DNA of 13,406 nt from Thalassospiraceae bacterium (GTDB lineage Bacteria; Pseudomonadota; Alphaproteobacteria; Rhodospirillales; Magnetovibrionaceae), in assembly GCA_030638205.1 (NCBI GenBank), contig DAOWFB010000011.1, forward strand, positions 1 through 13,406. Direction: 5' to 3'. How positions within the stretch are numbered: position 1 is the first letter of the stretch; every line of letters starts with the position of its first letter. The notes beneath the pieces are model-generated. The model saw only the letters and a list, made by a program, of their open reading frames with translations, was not told the origin of the DNA and did not search any database. Position numbers and translations under genes: made by a program. This document shows, piece after piece, positions 7,146 to 13,002 of this stretch.

Positions 7146-7168
7146 GCTACCATTTGGGGCGCTACCAT
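7146..7168 (-). repeat. In-frame duplication of the yraN terminal codons
   Basis: Minus-strand ATGGTAGC occurs at 7161-7168 (the terminal Trp codon and TAG stop of yraN) and again at 7146-7153, exactly 15 bases downstream. The second copy also reads TGG TAG in the yraN frame and so forms a backup stop. The intervening bases are not conserved. Confidence 0.5.
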
Positions 7169-7572
7169 CCAGGTCGCCATGCATCTTTTATTAGCTTGCC
7201 GCTTATGCCGCCGCCCGAAACGAAAGCATCAAATCTTATGTCTTTATTTGATAGTTCGGGGTGTTTTTTTAAAAAATATTCAGCCGCACGCTCTATGCGT
7301 GACCTTTGGTTTGCTGATATTGCATAGATAGCAGCATTAATATTACCGCGCGCCTTTACTTCTATAAAGCAAACCACCCCACCCCTTGTGGCTATTAGGT
7401 CTATTTCACCAACCGGGGTTCTAAAATTTTGGCAAAGTATTTTATAGCCATGTAGCCTAAGCCACCACTTGGCCAGCCATTCGGTACGTTTCCCACGCCT
7501 GTTTGCCAAAAGCCCGCGCTGGCTTGCGGCTGACCTTACGTCATGCTTAGTTGGCGGTTTGGGTTTACTCAA
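7162..7572 (-). CDS. yraN: YraN family (UPF0102) nuclease-fold protein
   Basis: This 136-residue cytoplasmic protein belongs to the UPF0102/YraN family, which has a Holliday-junction-resolvase-like restriction-endonuclease fold of unproven function. The core motifs are visible: RGKRTEWLAKWWLRLHGYKIL (26-46), GEIDLIA (55-61) with the catalytic-type acidic residue, and FIEVKAR (69-75), together forming the E / D / ExK pattern of PD-(D/E)XK nucleases. The start is TTG, supported by GGGAG 7 bases upstream; no ATG exists in the N-terminal region. The N-terminal 20 or so residues are basic and variable. It is divergent from the lipoprotein gene with 68 bases between starts, and 110 bases upstream of dolP. 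rsmI, a frequent neighbour, is not present here. Confidence 0.92.
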   Translation of the reverse strand: MSKPKPPTKHDVRSAASQRGLLANRRGKRTEWLAKWWLRLHGYKILCQNFRTPVGEIDLIATRGGVVCFIEVKARGNINAAIYAISANQRSRIERAAEYFLKKHPELSNKDIRFDAFVSGGGISGKLIKDAWRPGW

Positions 7573-7579
7573 TTGTCTA

Positions 7580-7584
7580 CTCCC
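7580..7584 (-). promoter_or_regulatory. Ribosome-binding site supporting the yraN TTG start
   Basis: Minus-strand GGGAG ends 7 bases upstream of TTG 7572, an ideal spacing. The bases between site and start match the dolP initiation region closely (AGACAATTG here, AGGCAATTG at dolP). Confidence 0.6.
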
Positions 7585-7610
7585 GCTACCTTATTTTTAT
7601 TAGCCGACGT

Positions 7611-7616
7611 TATTAT
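7611..7616 (+). promoter_or_regulatory. Possible -10 element of the lipoprotein gene
   Basis: TATTAT, one mismatch from TATAAT, lies 24 bases before ATG 7641 in the 68-bp divergent region shared with yraN. No good -35 is present 16-18 bp upstream, so the call is weak. Confidence 0.25.
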
Positions 7617-7640
7617 GGCGACGATAAAGAGCATAAACAA

Positions 7641-9083
7641 ATGAATTGGATTATAGGTAGAATTCAGGCTTATTCAGCCGCATCACTGGTTGCGGTGCTG
7701 TTTCTTGGTGCCTGTGCGCCGGGGCAAAAAACGGGCAAGCTATCTGATTGGCTGCCCGGCTCAGCGGACGAAAAAGCAAGCACGCCAGATAACGCACAAG
7801 GCAGAACAAGCGTTGAAACAGGAAAAACAGCAGACACAAAACAAGCCACAAGACAGGGGGTAAGGCCGCCGCAGCTGCCATCATTACAGGAATTGCTGGG
7901 CCGCATGCCCAAGCCAGACAGCTCATTCGTTGTGCCCCCGCCCCTGCCTGCAAGTGACGGCGTGCGGGTCGCATTGCTATTGCCGTTAAGCGGCACCAAT
8001 TCTCGTATTGGCAACGCCATGCTAAACGCGGCCGAGCTTGCGCTTTTTGATTTTGCGCCTGACAATTTTGAAATACTTATTCGCGACACAAAAGGAACTC
8101 CCGAAGGCGCCGCCGATGCCGCCCGTTTGGCAATCGGTGATGGTGCTATGGTTATTATTGGCCCGCTTCTTTCCAGTTCGGTAAGCGCGGTTGCCATCCC
8201 GGCTCGGGCCGCAAATGTTCCGGTAATAGGTTTTTCTTCTGATAGGCGAATTGTCGGCAACGGTGTTTTCACCATGGGATTTTTCCCCGAGGACGAGGTA
8301 AAGCGTGTGGTACACTATGCAATGTTGCACGGCCATAACCGTTTTGCCCTGCTCGCCCCGGATAACCCATATGGTGCCGCAGTTGCCGGTGCATTAAATG
8401 ATATTACGTCTGAATTTGGTGCAGTCGTTGTAGCGCAAGAATTGTATGACCCCCAGACCACCAGCTTTTCCAGAACAGTCAGACGCGTTGCCAATTATGA
8501 CCTGCGCAATAATGCGCTGGCTGAACTAAGAGACCAGCTTGTCGGGCTGGAGGATGCTGAATCCATCGCCCAGCTTAACCGTTTAAAAAACTTGCAAACA
8601 ATTGGCGATGCACCGTTTGATGCGCTGTTGGTGGCCGATGGCGGAAAGCGTTTAATCGAGGTTGCGGCATTATTGCCTTTTTATGACATTGACCCAACCA
8701 AGGTTAAAATACTTGGCACCGGGCTTTGGGATGAACCGGGCCTTGGTGCGGAACCGGCATTATTAAAAGGCTGGTTTGCCGCCCCCGATCCAAAAGCCCG
8801 AGAAGATTTTTTTAATCGATACAAAGATGCCTTCAGCACCCAGCCCCACCGCCTGACAACCTTGGCCTATGACGCCTTGGCAGTTTCAATTGTGTTGGCC
8901 CGTGAAAAAAATGCAAACCCGTTTGCCGTAGCGCAAATAACGCAATCGAGCGGGTTTGTTGGTCGTGACGGGATTTTCCGTTTTGGCATCGATGGGTTGG
9001 TTGAACGTGGCCTTGCGGTTTTGCGGGTTGGAAAAAAACACCCCACAACCATAAGCCCGTCTCCCAGTAAATTACCTAATTAA
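7641..9083 (+). CDS. Penicillin-binding-protein activator, LpoA/LppC-type lipoprotein
   Basis: This 480-residue lipoprotein has a signal peptide ending in lipobox L-G-A-C with Cys25, then a low-complexity linker (about 26-105), then a type I periplasmic-binding-protein domain (about 107-465) beginning VRVALLLPLSGTNSRIGNAMLNAAELAL. Such proteins are the counterparts of the C-terminal domain of E. coli LpoA, which activates the peptidoglycan synthase PBP1A from the outer membrane. E. coli LpoA has an additional N-terminal helical TPR-like domain that is absent here, as is normal for alphaproteobacterial members. I chose ATG 7641 rather than the frame-open upstream start at 7551 because only it places the signal peptide at the N terminus and it does not overlap yraN; AAAGAG lies 9 bases before it. 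The stop lies within a 13-bp tandem repeat array. Activation of a PBP here is inferred from family membership. Confidence 0.9.
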   Translation: MNWIIGRIQAYSAASLVAVLFLGACAPGQKTGKLSDWLPGSADEKASTPDNAQGRTSVETGKTADTKQATRQGVRPPQLPSLQELLGRMPKPDSSFVVPPPLPASDGVRVALLLPLSGTNSRIGNAMLNAAELALFDFAPDNFEILIRDTKGTPEGAADAARLAIGDGAMVIIGPLLSSSVSAVAIPARAANVPVIGFSSDRRIVGNGVFTMGFFPEDEVKRVVHYAMLHGHNRFALLAPDNPYGAAVAGALNDITSEFGAVVVAQELYDPQTTSFSRTVRRVANYDLRNNALAELRDQLVGLEDAESIAQLNRLKNLQTIGDAPFDALLVADGGKRLIEVAALLPFYDIDPTKVKILGTGLWDEPGLGAEPALLKGWFAAPDPKAREDFFNRYKDAFSTQPHRLTTLAYDALAVSIVLAREKNANPFAVAQITQSSGFVGRDGIFRFGIDGLVERGLAVLRVGKKHPTTISPSPSKLPN

Positions 9084-9112
9084 ATTACTTAATTAAATCA
9101 CTTAATTAAATT
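9074..9112. repeat. Three tandem 13-bp AT-rich repeats
   Basis: ACCTAATTAAATT (9074-9086), ACTTAATTAAATC (9087-9099) and ACTTAATTAAATT (9100-9112) are contiguous and differ at only two positions. The lipoprotein stop TAA (9081-9083) lies in copy 1, and a second in-frame TAA is at 9090-9092. Copies 2 and 3 contain the palindrome TTAATTAA, which can pair with itself or with the other copy (an 8-bp all-AT stem around a 5-base loop). The array fills the gap between the convergent lipoprotein and hemW genes. It lacks the GC stem expected of an intrinsic terminator. Confidence 0.85.
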
Positions 9113-9120
9113 ATTGGGCC

Positions 9121-10284
9121 CTATTCAAGTAAACGTTCGATTATGGCGTTTAATTTTATGCGCCCATCATCGGTTGCCCGTATTCCCGCCTCATCTATTT
9201 CAATTAAATTTAATTGGGTAAGATGGGCAAGCTGTTCGGGGTTAAGTGCGCTTTCCAATGTTTGTTTAAAATCTGTTTCAAAGCCTTTGCGCCCAATTCC
9301 GTTTGTTATTCTTAAGCCCGTCATTATTCGTTCTTCAATTGATTGTCTGGTTTCAATTGCTTTGGTTTTGGCGGTGCCATGGCCATCGGTTGCAACCCGG
9401 GCCAGCCAGCGGGCGGGATCGGCAATTTGATGCAACGCCGTTCGTGCGGCCCTTAAACCTATGCGTCCGTGGGCACCGGGGCCGATGCCAACATATTCAC
9501 CGCCTTGCCAATAAACCATGTTGTGACGGCTCTCAAAGCCGGGCCGGGCGTGGTTGGAAATTTCATAAGCTGGCATTTTGTTTGCGCCCATTATTTCTTG
9601 GGTAATCTCAAACATTGTCGCCGCACTATCTTCGTCCGCCGGTGAAACATTTTGCTTAAAAAAAGCGGTGCCCGGTTCGATGCTTAGCTGGTACAGCGAC
9701 ATATGATCGGCCCCCAGCGTTATGGCCTTTAATAATTCGTTCTGCCATTCGCCCACACTTTGGCCCGGCAATGCATAAATAAGATCAAAATTAAAGCGGG
9801 GGAAAATACTAGCCGCTGTTTCCAGCGCATGAACGGCGTCGCGCCCACTATGTTCGCGGCCAAGGAATTTAAGGTTTTCATCATTTAATGACTGCACCCC
9901 AATGGAAACCCGGTTTACGCCTGCTTTGGCAAAATCCTTTAGGGCCGCTACCTCTACCGATGTGGGGTTGGCCTCAATGGTTATTTCCACGTTATCTTGC
10001 AGCCCCCATAAATCGCTGGCGGTTTCAATAATGCGGCCTACGGTCTCGGCCGCCATGGTTGATGGGGTGCCGCCGCCAAAGAAGATGCTGGAAATTGGCC
10101 TTTTACCAACTAACTCATGAAAATATTTCATTTCGGATACATAAGCATCCGCCCACTGGGCATGGTCGGGGGTTTGGGTGGGAACTTTTGAATTAAAATC
10201 GCAATAGGGGCACTTGGCCTTGCACCATGGCCAGTGAACGTAGAGGGCTAGGTCGTTATCTTTATTATCTGTGGTATTATTCAT
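9121..10284 (-). CDS. hemW: Radical SAM family heme chaperone HemW
   Basis: This cytoplasmic protein of 387 residues resembles HemW (formerly called HemN-like coproporphyrinogen oxidase), a radical-SAM protein that carries heme and inserts it into respiratory proteins. The 4Fe-4S/SAM motif CxxxCxxC is at Cys21, Cys25, Cys28 (WCKAKCPYCDF). GGGTPS is at 70-75, EANPTS at 104-109, and the HemW C-terminal signature HNMVYWQGGEYVGIGPGAHG at 254-273. HemW proteins have three cysteines in the cluster motif, whereas true HemN has an extra one; here there is no fourth cysteine right after CPYC, favouring HemW. I chose ATG 10284 over TTG 10287 because GGTGG lies about 4 bases before the ATG. It is separated from upstream rdgB by a terminator and a 142-bp control region with two operator-like sites. 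Confidence 0.94.
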   Translation of the reverse strand: MNNTTDNKDNDLALYVHWPWCKAKCPYCDFNSKVPTQTPDHAQWADAYVSEMKYFHELVGKRPISSIFFGGGTPSTMAAETVGRIIETASDLWGLQDNVEITIEANPTSVEVAALKDFAKAGVNRVSIGVQSLNDENLKFLGREHSGRDAVHALETAASIFPRFNFDLIYALPGQSVGEWQNELLKAITLGADHMSLYQLSIEPGTAFFKQNVSPADEDSAATMFEITQEIMGANKMPAYEISNHARPGFESRHNMVYWQGGEYVGIGPGAHGRIGLRAARTALHQIADPARWLARVATDGHGTAKTKAIETRQSIEERIMTGLRITNGIGRKGFETDFKQTLESALNPEQLAHLTQLNLIEIDEAGIRATDDGRIKLNAIIERLLE

Positions 10285-10326
10285 CAAACCACCAAAAACA
10301 TATGATTACTGCGGGCTTCAGGCCGT

Positions 10327-10332
10327 ATTATA
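10327..10332 (-). promoter_or_regulatory. Candidate -10 element of hemW
   Basis: Minus-strand TATAAT lies about 42 bases upstream of ATG 10284, predicting transcription start near 10320. No TTGACA-like -35 is present at normal spacing. The nearer palindromic site covers the -35/spacer region, consistent with regulated access. Confidence 0.4.
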
Positions 10333-10334
10333 AA

Positions 10335-10356
10335 TAAGATTAGATTGATAACCTTA
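10335..10356. promoter_or_regulatory. Operator-like palindrome, hemW-proximal copy
   Basis: TAAGATTA (10335-10342) and TAACCTTA (10349-10356) form an inverted repeat with a 6-base spacer GATTGA and one mismatch. It is 19/22 identical to the distal copy. Its centre lies about 26 bases upstream of the predicted hemW transcription start, a position where a bound protein would block RNA polymerase. The regulator is unknown. Confidence 0.55.
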
Positions 10357-10387
10357 ATATGTATGGTCACGTAACTTTAAAGAACTT

Positions 10388-10409
10388 TAAGATTAAGTTG
10401 ATAATCTTA
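10388..10409. promoter_or_regulatory. Operator-like palindrome, distal copy
   Basis: TAAGATTA (10388-10395) and TAATCTTA (10402-10409) are a perfect 8-bp inverted repeat with spacer AGTTGA. The centre is 53 bp from that of the proximal copy, about five helical turns, so two bound dimers would lie on the same DNA face. It lies between the rdgB terminator and the hemW promoter. Confidence 0.55.
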
Positions 10410-10418
10410 TTTCCATAT

Positions 10419-10454
10419 AAAAAACTCAGCTAAAACAAGCACTAACCAGCTGAG
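10419..10454 (-). terminator. Intrinsic terminator of the rph-rdgB operon
   Basis: On the minus strand CTCAGCT (10448-10454) pairs perfectly with AGCTGAG (10425-10431) around a 16-base loop, followed directly by six T residues (10419-10424). The stem overlaps the rdgB stop codon (TGA, 10426-10428). The 7-bp stem is modest and the loop rather large, but position, orientation and T-run fit a Rho-independent terminator. Confidence 0.55.
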
Positions 10455-11043
10455 CAAATGCGTTGGCCCGATGGCTCATGGAATGTTTCTTGGCCGGATC
10501 CATTTCGGCAAAGGTTATATCGTGGCCATCTGGAACAAAAACCGGATCATAACCAAACCCCTTGCCGCCGCGCATGGGCCACGCCATGGTACCGTCCACG
10601 GTGCCCTCGAATGTTTCCCTGTGCCCATCGGGCCATGCAAGGGTTAATGCACAGGCAAAGTGCGCGCTTCTGTCTGGGTTATTAGGCGCTATTTTTTCAA
10701 GCTCAGCCTCAACTTTTTTCATTGCCATATTGAAATCTTTGGCATCTCCTGCCCAGCGGGCCGAATAGACCCCGGGCTTGTTACCTAGGGCATGGACGCA
10801 AAGGCCGCTATCATCGGCCAATGCTGGAAACCCCGATGCGCTGGCGGCTGCTAACGCCTTTATTTCTGCGTTTTTTATGAAGGTATCGCCGTCTTCCACC
10901 GGTTCGGGCAAATTAAGTTCCGCTGCCGAAACGACATCGGCACCAAATGGGGATAATAATTCAGCAATTTCTCGCACCTTGCCCGGGTTATGGCTGGCAA
11001 TAACCAGCTTTCCCCCGGAAAAATGACGGTGACCTTTATTCAA
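10426..11043 (-). CDS. rdgB: XTP/dITP diphosphatase (RdgB/HAM1 family)
   Basis: RdgB hydrolyses non-canonical purine triphosphates (dITP, XTP, ITP) to monophosphates, keeping them out of DNA and RNA. The 205-residue length is normal. Motifs present are SHNPGKVREI (17-26), DGDTFIKNAEIKA (51-63), the catalytic ADDSGLCVHAL (76-86), KPGVYSARWAG (89-99), GKGFGYDPVF, and the C-terminal SHRANAF. The start is TTG at 11043, overlapping the rph stop (11036-11038) by 8 bases; AAAGG lies about 9 bases upstream, and no ATG occurs before the first motif. The overlap implies translational coupling with rph, a frequent pairing in proteobacteria. A terminator overlaps the end of the gene. Confidence 0.95.
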   Translation of the reverse strand: MNKGHRHFSGGKLVIASHNPGKVREIAELLSPFGADVVSAAELNLPEPVEDGDTFIKNAEIKALAAASASGFPALADDSGLCVHALGNKPGVYSARWAGDAKDFNMAMKKVEAELEKIAPNNPDRSAHFACALTLAWPDGHRETFEGTVDGTMAWPMRGGKGFGYDPVFVPDGHDITFAEMDPAKKHSMSHRANAFAQLVSACFS

Positions 11044-11767
11044 TACCTAGAACCTTTTTTTGCATCTCAACCAGCTCGCCCACGCCTTTTTTGGCCAATG
11101 CTAACAACTCCATGAATTGTTCTTCGGAAAATGGGTAATCTTCCGCCGTGCCTTGAATTTCAACAATTCCACCCTTGGCGGTCAGAACAAAGTTTGTATC
11201 GGCTTGGGCCGCGCTATCTTCGGGATAATCAAGGTCAAGCAGGGCTGTTCCTTCATAAAGGCCGCAGGAAACCGCGGCAACTTGATCTGTAAGCGGAATG
11301 GTTTCTATCAGCCCGTCTTCCTTGGCTTTTTGAAAGGCCAGATGCAGTGCAACATAGGCACCTGTTATGGATGCGGTGCGGGTGCCGCCGTCTGCCTGAA
11401 TTACGTCGCAATCCACCGTTACCTGCATTTCACCCATGGCTTTTAAATCAGTTACGGCCCGTAACGAACGCCCAACAAGGCGTTGAATTTCTTGGGTACG
11501 GCCAGATTGTTTGCCCCGCGCTGCTTCCCGGCCCATGCGCTCGTTTGTGGCCCGTGGCAGCATTCCATATTCGGCCGTAACCCAGCCTTCACCCTTGCCC
11601 CGAAGCCACGGTGGAACCCGGGTTTCAATGGATGCGTTGCAAAGCACATGGGTATCGCCGAAGCGCACCATTACCGAGCCTTCGGCGTGTTTGCTAAATC
11701 CGGGTTCTATTGAAATAGTGCGTAGTTGGTCAAAGTCGCGGCCAGAGGGCCTTACAGAAGGGCTCAT
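11036..11767 (-). CDS. rph: Ribonuclease PH
   Basis: RNase PH is a phosphorolytic 3'-5' exoribonuclease, a hexameric ring enzyme that trims tRNA 3' ends and degrades structured RNA. The 243-residue length is normal (E. coli about 238). The protein begins MSPSVRPSGRDFDQLRTISIEPGF, with the conserved RPSGR-x-x-x-QLR block. GWVTAEYGMLPRAT (61-74), RGKQSGRTQEIQRLVGRSLRAV (84-105) and the phosphate-binding ADGGTRTASITGA (125-137) follow. I chose ATG 11767 rather than the in-frame TTG 11785, which adds six non-conserved residues and has no ribosome-binding site; GGAG lies 12 bases before the ATG, slightly far. rdgB overlaps its end by 8 bases. It is divergent from hrcA. Confidence 0.95.
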   Translation of the reverse strand: MSPSVRPSGRDFDQLRTISIEPGFSKHAEGSVMVRFGDTHVLCNASIETRVPPWLRGKGEGWVTAEYGMLPRATNERMGREAARGKQSGRTQEIQRLVGRSLRAVTDLKAMGEMQVTVDCDVIQADGGTRTASITGAYVALHLAFQKAKEDGLIETIPLTDQVAAVSCGLYEGTALLDLDYPEDSAAQADTNFVLTAKGGIVEIQGTAEDYPFSEEQFMELLALAKKGVGELVEMQKKVLGIE

Positions 11768-11828
11768 TAAGGGTGGGTGCTCCAAGGTTTAAATATTCGC
11801 CATAATTCACAAGTAATTTGAGGTGGGG

Positions 11829-11857
11829 AGGCTACTTGGGCCAAGCTTGAGTGTCAA
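11829..11857 (-). promoter_or_regulatory. Candidate sigma-70-type promoter for rph-rdgB
   Basis: On the minus strand a perfect TTGACA -35 (11852-11857) is followed at 17 bp by TAGCCT (11829-11834), which matches TATAAT at only three positions. Transcription would start near 11822, giving a leader of about 55 bases before ATG 11767. The good -35 and correct orientation favour it; the weak -10 counts against it. Confidence 0.35.
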
Positions 11858-11891
11858 AACAACTATTTAAAAAAACTTTGCAGGAACTTTA

Positions 11892-11927
11892 AGTCCCGGT
11901 GCGTTGACTGGGCCGGGTCACGGGACT
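11892..11927 (+). promoter_or_regulatory. Structured leader hairpin upstream of hrcA
   Basis: AGTCCC-g-GTG (11892-11901) can pair with CAC-GGGACT (11919-11927), giving a nine-pair stem with one bulged G and a 17-base loop. It ends 12 bases before ATG 11940. Alternative pairings exist inside it: CCCGG (11895-11899) with CCGGG (11913-11917), and TGAC (11905-11908) with GTCA (11917-11920). The only GGGA near the start is part of the stem. Whether it regulates translation is unknown. Confidence 0.4.
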
Positions 11928-11939
11928 ACTTATTGCCAA

Positions 11940-12980
11940 ATGATTACAGAATTAAATGAGCGTTCGCGCGAAATATTTAGATCCCTTGTGGACGGTTATA
12001 TTAAAACCGGCGAACCAGTGGGCTCGCGTACGCTTTCGCGCATGGTTGGCATTGATCTTTCGCCCGCCACCATTCGAAATGTAATGGCCGACCTCGAAGA
12101 CACCGGGCTTTTATATTCACCCCACACATCGGCCGGGCGCATACCAACCGAAATTGGGTTAAAGCTTTTTGTTGATGGCTTGCTGGAGATTGGCAATCTC
12201 ACAAAGGATGAGCGCGAAAGCATCGAAGGCCAATGCAAAACATCAGGATCATCCGTTGAAGGCATGCTCGAACGTGCAACAGACGCATTGTCGGGGCTTT
12301 CAAATTGTGCCGGGTTGGTGGTTGCGCCAAAAACACAAACACCATTGCGCCATATTGAATTTGTTGCCCTTAATCCCGGGCGTGCGCTGGTGGTGCTGGT
12401 TACCGAAAGCGGCGTCGTGGAAAACCGTATTATAGAAGTGCCATTAAATATTCTTCCGTCTGCATTGGTTGAGGCAACAAATTATCTATCGGCGCATTTT
12501 GTTGGACGTTCATTAGATGAAGCGTTGCTTTCAATAAAGGAAGAACTTAAAAACCATCGCGACCAATTAGACAGCCTGACCGCACAAGTTGTGAAAGAAG
12601 GCGTTGCCGTTTGGTCTGGTTCTGATGATGATAACGCCCCAGCGCTTATTGTTCGCGGGCAATCGCATCTTTTAGAAGATGTAGATACAACAAATAATCT
12701 TGAACGCATACGCGCATTGTTTGAAGCATTAGAAGCAAAAGAATCAATGTCGGCATTGCTAGAAAAAACCGATACCGCCGACGGTGTGCAAATATTTATT
12801 GGTTCGGATAATAATCTTTTTTCACATTCGGGCTGTTCATTAATTGTTGGCCCCTATAAAGACAGCAGACAACAAATAGTTGGTGCCATTGGTGTTATTG
12901 GCCCAACCCGCATGAATTACGCCAGAATTATTCCCATGGTGGATTACACCGCAAGACTGGTAAGCAGATTAATTGGCTAA
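11940..12980 (+). CDS. hrcA: Heat-inducible transcription repressor HrcA
   Basis: HrcA is the winged-helix repressor that binds CIRCE operators and controls groESL and sometimes dnaK-operon genes, with its activity assisted by GroEL. The 346-residue length is typical. The N-terminal DNA-binding domain shows LNERSREIFRSLVDGYI (5-21), GEPVGSRTLS (24-33), LSPATIRNVMADLE (40-53) and HTSAGRIPT (62-70). A GAF-like effector domain follows, ending with the conserved GAIGVIGPTRMNYARIIPMVDYTARLVS. I chose ATG 11940 over TTG 11904 because conserved sequence begins right after it and the upstream extension (TGPGHGTTYCQ) lies in the leader hairpin. No strong ribosome-binding site is seen for either. grpE follows after 22 bases in the same direction. 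No CIRCE element was found upstream. Confidence 0.94.
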   Translation: MITELNERSREIFRSLVDGYIKTGEPVGSRTLSRMVGIDLSPATIRNVMADLEDTGLLYSPHTSAGRIPTEIGLKLFVDGLLEIGNLTKDERESIEGQCKTSGSSVEGMLERATDALSGLSNCAGLVVAPKTQTPLRHIEFVALNPGRALVVLVTESGVVENRIIEVPLNILPSALVEATNYLSAHFVGRSLDEALLSIKEELKNHRDQLDSLTAQVVKEGVAVWSGSDDDNAPALIVRGQSHLLEDVDTTNNLERIRALFEALEAKESMSALLEKTDTADGVQIFIGSDNNLFSHSGCSLIVGPYKDSRQQIVGAIGVIGPTRMNYARIIPMVDYTARLVSRLIG

Positions 12981-13002
12981 GCAAAACAAACGGATCTAAA
13001 AA

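Noticed and set aside
7551..7640. Upstream extension of the LpoA-type gene to 7551
   Set aside because: It would bury the lipoprotein signal peptide and overlap the divergent yraN start; ATG 7641 puts the signal peptide at the N terminus.
11835..11849. Overlapping short palindromes (CTTGGGCCAAG and CAAGCTTG) between rph and hrcA
   Set aside because: Arms of 4-5 bases are expected by chance and do not match a known operator, so I did not list them as a regulatory site.
11904..11932. TTGACT with a downstream TACTTA as an hrcA promoter
   Set aside because: The -10 matches poorly and transcription would start at or past the start codon.
11786..11939. CIRCE element or sigma-32-type promoter upstream of hrcA
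   Set aside because: No TTAGCACTC-N9-GAGTGCTAA-like inverted repeat is present. CTTGAG at 11846 followed by CTATTT at 11863 has a spacer too short for the heat-shock sigma factor consensus.
11904..11939. TTG start at 11904 extending hrcA by 12 residues
   Set aside because: The extension is not family-like, lies inside a stable hairpin, and has no ribosome-binding site at proper distance.
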